A stretch of 64,000 nucleotides of DNA from Xenophilus aerolatus (GCA_029968055.1 JASCNX010000005.1:62001-126000); one strand, 5' to 3'. Counted from the stretch's first letter, positions 8,813 through 17,580 are shown. A program made the numbers and translations. Notes: generated from the sequence alone by a model not told the origin.

Positions 8813-9883
8813 TTACTTGATCTGCGAAGCCTTGTAGTAGCCGCTGTCGACCAGCACCTTCTCGTAGTTGCTCTTGTCCACCAGCACCGGCTTGAGCAGG
8901 TACGAGGGCACGACCTTCACGCCGTTGTTGTAGGTCTTGGTGTCGTTGACCTCGGGCGTCTTGCCGCTGAGCACGGCGTCGACCATGTCGGCCGACACGC
9001 GGGCCAGCTCGCGCGTGTCCTTGAACACGGTGGAGTACTGCTCGCCGCGCAGGATCGACTTGACCGAGGGCACCTCCGCGTCCTGGCCCGACACCACCGG
9101 GCAGGGCTGCTGCGCCGTGCAGTAGCCCACCCCCTTGAGCGAGGACAGGATGCCGATCGACAGCCCGTCGTAGGGCGAGAGCACCGCGTCGACGCGCGCC
9201 TTGCCGTAGAAGGCGGACAGCAGGTTGTCCATGCGGGCCTGCGCCACGGCACCGTCCCAGCGCAGGGTGCCGACCTTGTCCATGCCCATCTGCTTGCTGC
9301 GCACCACCAGTTTGCCGCTGTCGAGGTAGGGCTTGAGCACCGACATCGCGCCGTCGTAGAAGAAGAAGGCGTTGTTGTCGTCGGGCGAGCCGCCGAAGAG
9401 CTCGATGTTGAACGGGCCCTTGCCTTCCTTCAGGCCGAGCTTGTCGACGATGGAGGTCGCCTGCAGCACGCCGACCTGGAAGTTGTCGAAGGTGGCGTAG
9501 TAGTCGACGTTCTTCGAGCCCTTGATCAACCGGTCGTAGGCTATGACCTTCACGCCCTTGTCGGCCGCGTTCTGCAGCGCCTTGGTGAGCGTGGTGCCGT
9601 CGATCGAGGCGATCACCAGCACCTTGGCGCCCTTGGTCACCATGTTCTCGATCTGCGCGAGCTGGTTGGGGATGTCGTCGTCGGCGTACTGCAGGTCGGT
9701 CTGGTAGCCGCGGCCCTTGAGCACCTTGACCATGTTGTCGCCGTCGGCGATCCAGCGGGCCGAGGACTTGGTGGGCATGGCGATGCCGACCAGGGCCTTG
9801 CCCTGGGCCAGCACGGACAGTGGGCTGAACACCGCGAGGGCGGCGGCTAGGGCGAGGGTGTGGCGCAGGAATTGGCGCTTCAT
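8813..9883 (-). CDS. chvE: Periplasmic sugar-binding protein, ChvE type
   Basis: A 356-residue protein with a Sec signal peptide of about 26 residues ending in LSVLAQ. The mature part is the ChvE/XylF type I periplasmic-binding fold; [19 protein letters not shown] near the start and [17 protein letters not shown] are recognisable. ChvE binds L-arabinose, D-galactose, D-fucose and D-xylose. It is the second binding protein of the operon and the cognate one for GguAB immediately downstream. Confidence 0.88.
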   Translation of the reverse strand: MKRQFLRHTLALAAALAVFSPLSVLAQGKALVGIAMPTKSSARWIADGDNMVKVLKGRGYQTDLQYADDDIPNQLAQIENMVTKGAKVLVIASIDGTTLTKALQNAADKGVKVIAYDRLIKGSKNVDYYATFDNFQVGVLQATSIVDKLGLKEGKGPFNIELFGGSPDDNNAFFFYDGAMSVLKPYLDSGKLVVRSKQMGMDKVGTLRWDGAVAQARMDNLLSAFYGKARVDAVLSPYDGLSIGILSSLKGVGYCTAQQPCPVVSGQDAEVPSVKSILRGEQYSTVFKDTRELARVSADMVDAVLSGKTPEVNDTKTYNNGVKVVPSYLLKPVLVDKSNYEKVLVDSGYYKASQIK

Positions 9884-9905
9884 GGTCGTCGTGTCCCCGG
9901 CGTGC

Positions 9906-10874
9906 TCAGTACTTGCGCTTCGGGAATTCGGCGGCCGCGGTCTCCATCGGGAAGATGCTCTCCTCCGTCACGATGCGCTTGGGGACCTGCTTGCCGGCCA
10001 GGATGTCCTTCACGGCCGTCATGAGCTGCGGGCCGAGCAGCGGGCTGCATTCGACCGAGACGTTGAGCTTGCCGGCCATCATGGCCTCGAAGGCGCCCTT
10101 GACGCCGTCGATGGAGATGATGGTGATGTCCTTGGCCGGCTTCAGGCCCGCTTCCTCGATGGCCTGGATGGCGCCGATGGCCATGTCGTCGTTGTGCGCG
10201 TACAGCACGTTGATGCCGTTCTTGCCCTCGGCCTTGAGGAAGGCTTCCATCACCTCCTTGCCCTTGGCGCGGGTGAAGTCGCCGGTCTGGCTGCGCACGA
10301 TCTTGAACTTCGGGTCGGCCTTGATGATTTCCTCGAAGCCCTTCTTGCGGTCGATGGCCGGGGCCGAGCCCACGGTGCCTTGCAGCTCGACGATGCGCAC
10401 GTCGCCCTTCTGGCCCTTCGTCTTCTCGACCAGCCAGCGGCCGGCCTTGCGGCCTTCCTCGACGAAGTCCGAACCCATGAAGGTCACGTAGAGCGAGCTG
10501 TCCTTGGAGTTGACCGAGCGGTCGGTCAGCACCACCGGGATCTTGGCGGCCTTGGCCTCCTTCAGCACGTTGTCCCAGCCCGACTCGACCACCGGCGAGA
10601 ACGCGATCACGTCCACCTTCTGCGCGATGAAGGCGCGGATCGCCTTGATCTGGTTCTCCTGCTTCTGCTGGGCGTCGGAGAACTTGAGCTCGATGCCGGC
10701 GTCCTTGGCGGCCGACTTGATCGACTCGGTGTTGGCGGTGCGCCATTCGCTCTCGGCGCCGACCTGGCTGAAGCCCAGCACGATCTTCTTCTGCGCGAAG
10801 GCGGAGAGCGGGACCAGGGTGGAGGCCGACAGTGCGACGGCGGTGGCAATGACGTGTCTGCGGTTCGTTGGCAT
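9906..10874 (-). CDS. ytfQ: Periplasmic sugar-binding protein, YtfQ type
   Basis: A 322-residue protein with a signal peptide of about 28 residues ([18 protein letters not shown] to LSAFAQ; an RR pair precedes the hydrophobic core). The mature part reads [20 protein letters not shown], characteristic of YtfQ-type galactofuranose/arabinose binding proteins. It is the first gene of the leftward operon and lies divergent from the LysR gene. Its cognate ATPase and permeases are displaced about 4 kb downstream by the chvE-gguAB block. The ATG at 10874 is preceded by GGAGAC. Confidence 0.86.
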   Translation of the reverse strand: MPTNRRHVIATAVALSASTLVPLSAFAQKKIVLGFSQVGAESEWRTANTESIKSAAKDAGIELKFSDAQQKQENQIKAIRAFIAQKVDVIAFSPVVESGWDNVLKEAKAAKIPVVLTDRSVNSKDSSLYVTFMGSDFVEEGRKAGRWLVEKTKGQKGDVRIVELQGTVGSAPAIDRKKGFEEIIKADPKFKIVRSQTGDFTRAKGKEVMEAFLKAEGKNGINVLYAHNDDMAIGAIQAIEEAGLKPAKDITIISIDGVKGAFEAMMAGKLNVSVECSPLLGPQLMTAVKDILAGKQVPKRIVTEESIFPMETAAAEFPKRKY

Positions 10875-10951
10875 CGGTTTGTCTCCTTGTGCCGTTTGTG
10901 TTCGCCGTCGGGCGATGACCGTTTGCCCGGGGCTAGCCGGCAGTGTAAGAA

Positions 10952-10967
10952 TGAAATTGCTATCAAT
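10952..10967. promoter_or_regulatory. Putative LysR (GbpR-like) binding motif, copy 1
   Basis: TGAAATTGCTATCAAT lies between ytfQ (start 10874, leftward) and the LysR gene (start 11022, rightward). A 14-of-16 match occurs at 12967-12982 in the second divergent region of the same pathway, and an inverted 9-base core (TGCTATCAA) at 13019-13027. The placement suggests control of the transporter operon and autoregulation. Assignment to this LysR protein is inference. Confidence 0.5.
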
Positions 10968-11021
10968 CCAATAGAGTTTTCGCCAGAATCGATATCGTTC
11001 CGGGCATTCGCACAAACCCTC

Positions 11022-11984
11022 ATGAGTACCTTCTCCGACTACACCCACTGGTTCCTGCGGGCCCGGCTGAAGACGCGGCAGCTGCTGCTGCTCACGGCGC
11101 TGGAGGAGGAGGGCAACATCCACGCAGCGGCGCGCGCGCTCAACATGACGCAGCCGGCGGCGTCGAAGCTGCTCAAGGACCTGGAGGACATGCTCGAGGT
11201 GCCGCTCTTCGAGCGGCTGCCGCGCGGCATGCGGCCGACCTGGTACGGCGAGACCATGATCCGCCACGCGCGCCAGGCGCTGGCCAGCCTGAGCCAGGCG
11301 CACGAGGAACTGACGGCGCTGAAGGCCCGCCGATTCGGCCAGGTGGGCGTGGGCGCGATCACCTCGCCGGCGCTGGCGCTGCTCCCGCCGGCGATCGCGA
11401 TGGTCAAGCGCGAGCAGCCCAGCCTGCGCGTGGTGCTGGAGATCGAGACCAGCCCGGTGCTGCTGGAGCACCTGCGCCAGGGGCGGCTGGACATCCTGCT
11501 GGCGCGCTTCTTCGCCGGCGAGGACCAGAGCGACCTGCGCTACGAGGCCATCACCAGCGAGCCGGTGTGCACGGTGGCGCGCCCCGGCCATCCGCTGGCG
11601 GGCAAGCACGACCTGCAACTGGCCGACGTGAAGGACGCGGCCTGGATCGTGCCGCCCGCGGGCAGCGTGCTGCGGCACCGCTTCGAGCTCATGTTCCAGG
11701 AGGCGGGACTGAAGCCGCCCTTCGACATCATCGAGACGGCGGCCCTGCTCTTCATCACCCGCATGCTGCAGCAGAGCGACATGCTGTGTGTGATGGGCAC
11801 CGAGGTCGCGCGCTACTACGCGTCGCACGGCATCCTCACCGTGCTGCCCCTGGAGATGGCCTGCCACATGGACGACTTCGGCCTCATCACGCGCGCCGAC
11901 CGGGCGCTGTCGCCGGGCGCGCAGCTGCTCGTGAAGGCGCTGAAGACCTCCTGCTTTCCGATCTATGGACGCAAGATGGACTGA
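11022..11984 (+). CDS. gbpR: LysR-family regulator, GbpR-like
   Basis: A 320-residue LysR-type transcription factor. The N-terminal winged helix includes AARALNMTQPAASKLLKDLE at about residues 36-55; a periplasmic-binding-like effector domain follows. It resembles GbpR, which in Agrobacterium and Azospirillum controls chvE in response to arabinose or galactose. It is divergent from the ytfQ-chvE operon with a 147-bp shared upstream region that contains the motif at 10952-10967. It is followed by the repeat at 12023-12137 and a convergent SDR gene. Confidence 0.82.
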   Translation: MSTFSDYTHWFLRARLKTRQLLLLTALEEEGNIHAAARALNMTQPAASKLLKDLEDMLEVPLFERLPRGMRPTWYGETMIRHARQALASLSQAHEELTALKARRFGQVGVGAITSPALALLPPAIAMVKREQPSLRVVLEIETSPVLLEHLRQGRLDILLARFFAGEDQSDLRYEAITSEPVCTVARPGHPLAGKHDLQLADVKDAAWIVPPAGSVLRHRFELMFQEAGLKPPFDIIETAALLFITRMLQQSDMLCVMGTEVARYYASHGILTVLPLEMACHMDDFGLITRADRALSPGAQLLVKALKTSCFPIYGRKMD

Positions 11985-12022
11985 TCGCGTCGCAATCCAC
12001 GCAACCGTTCGGGTCCACGCAA

Positions 12023-12137
12023 CCGTTCGGGCTGAGCCTGTCGAAGCCCTGCGCGGCGCTTCGACAGGCTCAGCGTGAACGGATCGGGCCTCGGCGTGAA
12101 CGGATAGTGGCCTCGGCGTGAACGGATAGTGGCCTCG
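12023..12137. repeat. REP-like inverted repeat, copy 2, with tandem 22-bp tail
   Basis: Inverted repeat with arms at 12023-12047 and 12058-12082 around the loop CCTGCGCGGC. To its right are two identical 22-bp units (12094-12115 and 12116-12137), preceded by a 21-bp variant at 12073-12093 that overlaps the right arm. Here the expanded flank is the right arm, whereas in copy 1 it is the left. The repeat lies between the converging LysR and SDR genes, where it could act as a two-way terminator. Confidence 0.8.
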
Positions 12138-12172
12138 GACGCGACGGACTGCGGGTGGCCCGCCCGCGCGTG

Positions 12173-12943
12173 TCAAACCCAGCCGGCGTCCACCTTGAAC
12201 TCCTGCGCCGTGCACATCGCCGCGGCGTCGGAGGCGAGGAACAGCACCATGGCCGCGATGTCGTGCGGCAGCAGCTTGCCGGGCAGGCACTGGTTGCGCG
12301 CCAGCTCCTTCTCGCCTTCCTCGTCGAGCCACAGCGCGACCTGGCGCTCGGTCATCACCCAGCCGGGCGACACGGTGTTGATGCGGATGCGGTCCTGCCC
12401 CAGCGGCTTGGCCAGGCCGCGCGTGAGACCGTTCACGGACGACTTCGCGATCGCGTAGCAGGGGTAGCCGCCGCCCTTGCCCTGCCAGCCGGTGGAGCCG
12501 AGGTTGACGATCGAGCCGCCGCCCAGGCGCTTCATGCCCGGCACGACGGACTGGATGGCGAACAGGGCCGGGCGCTCGTTGATCGCCATGCGCTCCTCGT
12601 AGTAGGCGGGCGTGACCGACTCCAGCGTGTGGCGGTCGTCGCTCGCCACGTTGTTGACCAGCACGGCGAAGGGACCGAGCTCGGATTCGGCCTGCGCGAT
12701 TGCGCCCTGCAACGCGCCGATGTCGCGCACGTCGCAGCGCCGCCACCAGGGCGCCGGCAGGCCCGCCGCGGCGATGCGCTGCGCCAGCGCCTCGCTCGGC
12801 GCCTCGGCGATGTCGATGAAGGCGACGCGCGCGCCCTGTTCGGCAAACGCCTGCACGATGCCGGCGCCGATGCCGCTGCCGCCGCCGGTGACGAAAACAT
12901 TCTTGCCGCGCAGGTCGGCGTAGGAGGCGAGGGGGGTGGTCAT
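12173..12943 (-). CDS. SDR-family sugar 1-dehydrogenase (probable)
   Basis: A 256-residue short-chain dehydrogenase. The glycine motif is TGGGSGIG near residue 20, the NNVAS segment replaces the common NNAG, and the catalytic residues are Ser in NLGSTGWQG and Tyr/Lys in YAIAK. It probably oxidises an aldose such as L-arabinose or D-galactose to the lactone, the first pathway step. I chose the ATG at 12943 because GAGA lies 7 bases upstream; ATG at 12949 is an alternative. It is divergent from the SMP-30 lactonase gene. Substrate is inferred from neighbours. Confidence 0.75.
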   Translation of the reverse strand: MTTPLASYADLRGKNVFVTGGGSGIGAGIVQAFAEQGARVAFIDIAEAPSEALAQRIAAAGLPAPWWRRCDVRDIGALQGAIAQAESELGPFAVLVNNVASDDRHTLESVTPAYYEERMAINERPALFAIQSVVPGMKRLGGGSIVNLGSTGWQGKGGGYPCYAIAKSSVNGLTRGLAKPLGQDRIRINTVSPGWVMTERQVALWLDEEGEKELARNQCLPGKLLPHDIAAMVLFLASDAAAMCTAQEFKVDAGWV

Positions 12944-12966
12944 GGACATGTCTCGTAGTGGGATAT

Positions 12967-12982
12967 TGAAATTGCAATCGAT
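12967..12982. promoter_or_regulatory. Putative LysR (GbpR-like) binding motif, copy 2
   Basis: TGAAATTGCAATCGAT, differing from copy 1 at two positions, 24 bp upstream of the SDR start. Confidence 0.5.
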
Positions 12983-13018
12983 AGATTGAGAAAAGATATT
13001 TTTAAGCATCAATATGCC

Positions 13019-13033
13019 TTGATAGCATTTGCG
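13019..13033. promoter_or_regulatory. Putative LysR (GbpR-like) binding motif, inverted copy 3
   Basis: The reverse complement of 13019-13033 reads CGCAAATGCTATCAA, which shares TGCTATCAA with copy 1 in inverted orientation. It is 38-52 bp upstream of the lactonase ATG, so each arm of the divergent SDR/lactonase promoter region has its own copy. Confidence 0.4.
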
Positions 13034-13070
13034 TCGTCAAGCGCGTTCGACGCTTCAGGAGACAACGAGG

Positions 13071-13997
13071 ATGAGCGCAACCGCAGCCCTGGCGCCGCGG
13101 CCCGTGACGGGCACGTGGCGATGCCTCTGGGAGGCCGGCGCCGAACTGGGCGAGGGCGCGCTGTGGTCGCCCCGGCTGCAGGCGCTGTGGTGGGTCGACA
13201 TCCTGGGCCGCCGCCTGCACCGGTGCGACGTGCACGGCCAGGCGCGCCGCAGCTGGCAGTTCGACGAGGAGGTTTCGGCCGTCGCCGAGGGCCGGGGCGA
13301 GCGCCTGCTGCTGGCCTTGCGGCGCGGCTTCGCCCGCTTCGCGCCCTTCGAGGCCGACGCCATTCCGCGCTACCTGCACTGCCCGCGCCAGGAGTTGCCG
13401 GGCAACCGCTTCAACGACGGCAAGTGCGACCCACAGGGGCGCTTCTGGGCCGGCAGCATGGACTTCGATGCCGCCGCGCCCACCGGCACGCTGTACCGCT
13501 TCGATGCCGACGCGCGCTGCACGCCGCAGGACAGCGGCTTTCCCGTCTGCAACGGCCCGGCCTGGTCGCTCGACGGCCGCACGCTGTACTTCAACGACAC
13601 GGTCGGTGCGCGCACGCTGGCCTACGACTTCGACCCGGTGTCGGGCGGCATCTCGGGCCGCCGCGTGTGGCGCGACTGGGACCGCGATGCCGAGGGCCTG
13701 CCCGACGGCATGACCACCGACGCCGAGGGCGGCCTGTGGGTCGCGCACTGGGGCGGAAGCAGCGTCACCCGGCACGATCCCGTCAGCGGCGAACTGCTCG
13801 CGCGCATCGAGCTGCCGGTGACGCAGGTCACGAGCTGCGCCTTCGGCGGGCCGCAACTGCGCACGCTGTTCATCACCAGCGCGGCGGTCGGGCTCGATGC
13901 CACGCAGCGCGCAGCCCAGCCGCTGGCCGGCGGGCTGTTCGCGGTCGATGTCGACGTGGCCGGCCTGCCGGCTGCGGTGTATGGCGGGGCGCCATGA
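13071..13997 (+). CDS. SMP-30/gluconolactonase-family sugar lactonase
   Basis: A 308-residue beta-propeller of the SMP-30/Gnl/LRE family that hydrolyses aldono-lactones. Visible family motifs are the metal-ligand region GELGEG-like AELGEGALWSP near the N-terminus, NRFNDGKCDPQGRFWAGSM mid-protein, FNDT and EGLPDGMTTDAEGGLWVAHW. The ATG at 13071 is preceded by AGGAG 8 bases upstream. It would open the lactone made by the divergent SDR enzyme, giving the acid consumed by the IlvD-type dehydratase. The next gene overlaps it by 4 bp. Confidence 0.85.
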   Translation: MSATAALAPRPVTGTWRCLWEAGAELGEGALWSPRLQALWWVDILGRRLHRCDVHGQARRSWQFDEEVSAVAEGRGERLLLALRRGFARFAPFEADAIPRYLHCPRQELPGNRFNDGKCDPQGRFWAGSMDFDAAAPTGTLYRFDADARCTPQDSGFPVCNGPAWSLDGRTLYFNDTVGARTLAYDFDPVSGGISGRRVWRDWDRDAEGLPDGMTTDAEGGLWVAHWGGSSVTRHDPVSGELLARIELPVTQVTSCAFGGPQLRTLFITSAAVGLDATQRAAQPLAGGLFAVDVDVAGLPAAVYGGAP

Positions 13998-14929
13998 GCG
14001 GGTCGCACGGGCCGGACGGGATCCGGTGGCTCGCGCATGCGGGCCAGCGGCTGGGCCTGCTGCCCACGCTGGGCGGGGGCGTGGCCGCATGGCAACTGGC
14101 GCGGCCCGAAGGCGGATGGCTGGACCTTTGGAGGCCCTGGGACGGGCTGACGCCGGACATGTACCGGCTCGCGTCCTTCGCGATGGTGCCGTGGTCCAAC
14201 CGCATCAGCGGCGGCGGCTTCGCGCAGGCGCAGCGCCACCATCCGATGCAGCCCAACCGCCAGGGCGAGCCCTATCCCATCCATGGCGACGGCTGGCTGC
14301 AGCCGTGGGAGGGCGCGGCCGCCGCGCCCGGCGTGTTCGAGATGCACCTGCGCTCGGAGCGCCATGGCGGCAACCCGTACCGCTACCGCGCCGTGCAGCG
14401 CTTCGCGCTCGTCGAAGGCGGGCTGGACCAGTCGGTGGAAGTCACCAACACCGGCGACGAGGCGCTGCCCTTCGGCCTCGGCCTGCACCCGTGGTTCCCG
14501 CGCACGCCCCATGCGCGCGTGCAGGCGCCGGTGGGCGGGGTGTGGCTCTCGGGGGCGGACCCGCTGCCGGTGGGCCACAGCACCGAGCTCGCACCCGACT
14601 GGGACCTGCGCCAGGGCATCGGTGCCGAGGGCAGCTTCATCGACAACGGCTTCACCGACTGGAACGGCGAAGCGGCCGTCGAGTGGCCCGAGCATGGGCT
14701 GCGCGTGACGCTGTCGGCGCGCGACGGCGCGCCCGGTGCCGAGTCGCCGACCGCCTTCTGCCTCGTGTACCGGCCGCCGGTGGGCGACGCCTTCTGCTTC
14801 GAGCCGATCACGCACCCGATCGACGCCTTCCACCTCGACGGGCGGCCCGGCCTGCGCGTGCTGGCGCCGGGCGAATCGATGGTGCTGCACGCCGCCTGGC
14901 GCGTGCAGGCGATGCCGTCGCCGGCCTGA
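13994..14929 (+). CDS. Aldose 1-epimerase family protein
   Basis: A 311-residue galactose-mutarotase-like protein. Conserved residues are seen in IHGDGWLQPWEG, LGLHPWFPR (catalytic His) and CFEPITHP (catalytic Glu). It would interconvert sugar anomers or furanose/pyranose forms for the dehydrogenase. The ATG at 13994 overlaps the lactonase stop (ATGA), indicating coupled translation. Confidence 0.82.
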   Translation: MSGSHGPDGIRWLAHAGQRLGLLPTLGGGVAAWQLARPEGGWLDLWRPWDGLTPDMYRLASFAMVPWSNRISGGGFAQAQRHHPMQPNRQGEPYPIHGDGWLQPWEGAAAAPGVFEMHLRSERHGGNPYRYRAVQRFALVEGGLDQSVEVTNTGDEALPFGLGLHPWFPRTPHARVQAPVGGVWLSGADPLPVGHSTELAPDWDLRQGIGAEGSFIDNGFTDWNGEAAVEWPEHGLRVTLSARDGAPGAESPTAFCLVYRPPVGDAFCFEPITHPIDAFHLDGRPGLRVLAPGESMVLHAAWRVQAMPSPA

Positions 14930-14960
14930 CACGGGCCGACCGATTCGCGATAGAAAGAAG

Positions 14961-15033
14961 CCGTTCGGGCTGAGCCTGGCCTGTCCTGAGCCTGTCGAAG
15001 GGTCGAAGCCCTGCGCGGCGCTTCGACCCTTCG
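14961..15033. repeat. REP-like inverted repeat, copy 3 (hairpin at converging gene ends)
   Basis: Starts with CCGTTCGGGCTGAGCCTG as in the other copies, then carries a duplicated GCCTG-TC-CTGAG segment and perfect 14-base arms (14996-15009 and 15020-15033) around the loop CCTGCGCGGC, identical to the loop of copy 2. It lies between the converging epimerase and thioredoxin genes and abuts the thioredoxin stop at 15034. A bidirectional terminator role is plausible. Confidence 0.75.
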
Positions 15034-15579
15034 CTAAGCCGCGCGCGCGACTGGCAGGCCACGCAAGGCCGCGACCATCGCGGGCGCGGCCCAGTCGCGT
15101 TCACCTTGGGCCCACACGAGCGGCCGGCCGGCGCCGTCGAACACGAAGGTCGCGGGCAGGGCCTGGCCGCCCCAGGCCTTGAACACCGACTGGCTGCGGT
15201 CGAGCAGCACGGTGCCGTGGATCGGCACTTCGACAAGGAAGCGGCGCACGCGCTCCGGCATCTCGCCGTGGTTGAGCGCCACGAACTGCCAGCCCTGCGG
15301 CGCCAGCTGCTGCGCCAGCGCGTTGAGCGAGGGCATCTCGACGCGGCAGGGGCCGCACCAGGTGGCCCACACGTTTACCAGCAGCGGCCGGCCGGCGAAA
15401 TCGGCCAGCGTGCGCGCCTCTTCGCTCTGCAGTTCGGTGGCTTCGAGGCGTGGCGGACGGGCGGGCCGCCAGCGGGCCAGGCCCGTGGCGGGCGCGGGCT
15501 GGGCATGCACCGGCGCCCACGCCGCACCCGCGAGTCCGGCGGCGGCGCCGGCAAGCAGCTGCCGGCGCGTGGGGTGCAA
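15034..15579 (-). CDS. TlpA/ResA-like thioredoxin-fold protein, Tat-type signal
   Basis: A 181-residue exported thiol-disulfide protein. No ATG fits; I chose the TTG at 15579, 2 bases after the stop of the upstream gene, because it puts TRRQLLAGAAAGLAGAAW at the N-terminus as a twin-arginine-like signal. The active site WCGPC follows VNVWAT. It is probably periplasmic. Tight spacing with the transglutaminase-like gene suggests the two exported proteins act together, perhaps keeping that enzyme's cysteines reduced; that is inference. Confidence 0.78.
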   Translation of the reverse strand: MHPTRRQLLAGAAAGLAGAAWAPVHAQPAPATGLARWRPARPPRLEATELQSEEARTLADFAGRPLLVNVWATWCGPCRVEMPSLNALAQQLAPQGWQFVALNHGEMPERVRRFLVEVPIHGTVLLDRSQSVFKAWGGQALPATFVFDGAGRPLVWAQGERDWAAPAMVAALRGLPVARAA

Positions 15580-15581
15580 GG

Positions 15582-16712
15582 TCAGGCGCTCACCCGCTTG
15601 GACTGGATCACGTACTTGAAGCTGGCCGGGTCCAGGCTGTCCAGGCGGCCCTTGGCGGTCTCGCCGTTGGGGTACATCAGGAACGCGATGGGCGCGCCCT
15701 GGCGGCTGCCCGGCAGGCGCACGTCCTCGGCGTTGTTGTAGCCCAGCCAGTTCGATTCCCAGGCGCCGAAGAGCATCGCGTTGGCGGCACGCACGCGGGC
15801 GTCGGTGGCGGCCAGGCCGCCTTTTTCCTCTTCGAGCATGACCTTGCGCACGTCGGCCGGATCGACCGGCACCCAGCCGTAGCCCTGGGCATAGAACTCG
15901 GCGCGGCAGTGCTGGGCGCGGCTGATGTCGCCGCTCTTGCCCATGCTCTTGTAGCCGCGGGCCGAGTCGTCCACGCGCACGCCGTACACGTCGCGCGCCG
16001 GCACGCCGTTGGCACGGGCCAGGGCGACGAACAGGCCGTTGAGGTCGGCGCACTTGCCGCCCAGGTTGCCGCTGGTCAGCACGTACTTGACGTCGCCGGT
16101 GCCGCAGCCGCGCACGCTGCCTTCGCGGTGGCAGTTGGCCACGATCCAGTCGTAGACGGCCTTGGCCTTCTCGATGTCGGTGCGGGCGCCGGCGTCGGCC
16201 ACGATCTTGCGGGCCGTCTCGCCGACGATGCCGTCGGTGGGCTTGAACTCGGTCGGGCGCAGCCAGGCGCGCAGCTGCTCGGGCGTGGCGTTGCCGCCGC
16301 GCGGTGCGGCGCCCAGGTCGGTGGCGCGGTCGCGCAGCGCGACGCGGTTGACCAGGGTGACTTGCTGCGGCGCGTTGGCATCGGCCCACTCGACCATCAG
16401 CATGCGGGCGCCGCCGGTGCCTTCGACGATGCGGGCCTGCTTGGCGCCGGGGGCGTCGAAGCGGGTGTCGACCAGGCGCTGGTAGGTGCCTTCGGTGCCG
16501 GCCAGCTGCTGCGCCGGCAGCGGCACCCACACGCGGCCCAGGCCGGTGCGTTCGGCCAGGTCGACCTGGGTGGTGATGTCGTAGCTGCGCCAGCCGTCGG
16601 CGGCCGGGGTGGCGGGTGCGGTGCGCGCGGCCGCGAAGGCAGGCAGCGTGGCGGCGGTGGCGCCCAGCAGGGGGGCGGCAGCGGAGAGGCTGAGGAAGTG
16701 GCGGCGTTGCAT
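15582..16712 (-). CDS. Transglutaminase-like exported protein, Tat signal
   Basis: A 376-residue protein starting MQRRHFLSLSAAAPLLG, a twin-arginine signal. The transglutaminase-core Cys is in GGKCADLNGLFVALAR, His in AQHCRAEFY and Asp in WVPVDPADV, so the Cys-His-Asp triad appears complete. Such proteins are usually cysteine proteases or amidases of the periplasm. An ATG 66 bp upstream is possible but would bury the signal. The TlpA-like gene follows immediately. Confidence 0.8.
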   Translation of the reverse strand: MQRRHFLSLSAAAPLLGATAATLPAFAAARTAPATPAADGWRSYDITTQVDLAERTGLGRVWVPLPAQQLAGTEGTYQRLVDTRFDAPGAKQARIVEGTGGARMLMVEWADANAPQQVTLVNRVALRDRATDLGAAPRGGNATPEQLRAWLRPTEFKPTDGIVGETARKIVADAGARTDIEKAKAVYDWIVANCHREGSVRGCGTGDVKYVLTSGNLGGKCADLNGLFVALARANGVPARDVYGVRVDDSARGYKSMGKSGDISRAQHCRAEFYAQGYGWVPVDPADVRKVMLEEEKGGLAATDARVRAANAMLFGAWESNWLGYNNAEDVRLPGSRQGAPIAFLMYPNGETAKGRLDSLDPASFKYVIQSKRVSA

Positions 16713-16827
16713 GGTGGGCGGTTCCTTGGAGCGGGGTGATCGTGGTCGCCGGAGATCGGCAAGTGGCCGATTATTCACGCAGCCCCGCCCGGCGGGAGGG
16801 CGCCGACCCTAAGCCCCGGCAGGGCGC

Positions 16828-17580
16828 TCAGGCCGAGGCCGGGCCGCCGGCTGCAGTGGCCGCCGCCACGGCCGCCTGGGCCCGGGCATAGGCGGGCGCC
16901 GCACCGATGCCCAGGCGGCCGCGGGCGGCCTCCAGCGGCTCATGCAGCAGCACCTCGTAGTCCTCACTCAACAACCAGCCGGCCGCGCGGCCTCGCCGAT
17001 ACCCCTCGAGGATGGCGCGCGCCACGACCAGGCTGTGCATCTCCTTGAGGCCCTTGAGGGCCGATGCGATGCCCAGCACGGCCCAGCCCTTGCCGCGCGT
17101 CTGCGCGAAGCTGAAGCCCACCAGGCAGGCCTCGCCGAGCGGCTCGTCGGCCTGGTAGCCGGTGAGCACGTGCCAGATGTCGTGCACGTCGCGCACGCGG
17201 CGCCCGAGCCAGGCGTGCGGATGCTCCACCAGCGCGCGGCCTTCCGGGTTGGAGGCTTCGGCCAGGCCGGCGGCCGAGTAGCCGGTCTTCTGGAGGAACT
17301 CCCGATACGCTGCGCCCACGGTGCCGGCTGCGAAGCTCGCGACGAAGGCCGGGTCGCACAGCCGCTCGACCAGTTCGATGCGGCGGTACACCTGCCGCGC
17401 GCCGGCCTCGGTGCCGACGAGCCGCGCCAGGTTGACCGGCAGCACCGGGCCGTTGAGCGACTGCATGATGATGAAGACCTGCTCGGTGGCGTTGGCGTTG
17501 CGCATGAGCGCGCGCACGGCGCGCAGGGCGGCCGGCACGTCGCGCCGGTAGGAGCCCGAGGGACGGGCGCTGTACTTCAT
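16828..17580 (-). CDS. Coq4-family (ubiquinone biosynthesis-like) protein
   Basis: A 250-residue soluble protein with the Coq4 core: VHDIWHVLTGYQADEPLGEA, which supplies an HDxxH motif and a later Glu for a metal site, followed by FSFAQTRGKGW. Coq4 scaffolds, and in some systems catalyses, ring steps of ubiquinone synthesis; bacterial homologues are only loosely characterised. It is divergent from selD with a 125-bp gap. The Ala-rich C-terminal 20 residues look like an unconserved tail. Confidence 0.7.
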   Translation of the reverse strand: MKYSARPSGSYRRDVPAALRAVRALMRNANATEQVFIIMQSLNGPVLPVNLARLVGTEAGARQVYRRIELVERLCDPAFVASFAAGTVGAAYREFLQKTGYSAAGLAEASNPEGRALVEHPHAWLGRRVRDVHDIWHVLTGYQADEPLGEACLVGFSFAQTRGKGWAVLGIASALKGLKEMHSLVVARAILEGYRRGRAAGWLLSEDYEVLLHEPLEAARGRLGIGAAPAYARAQAAVAAATAAGGPASA

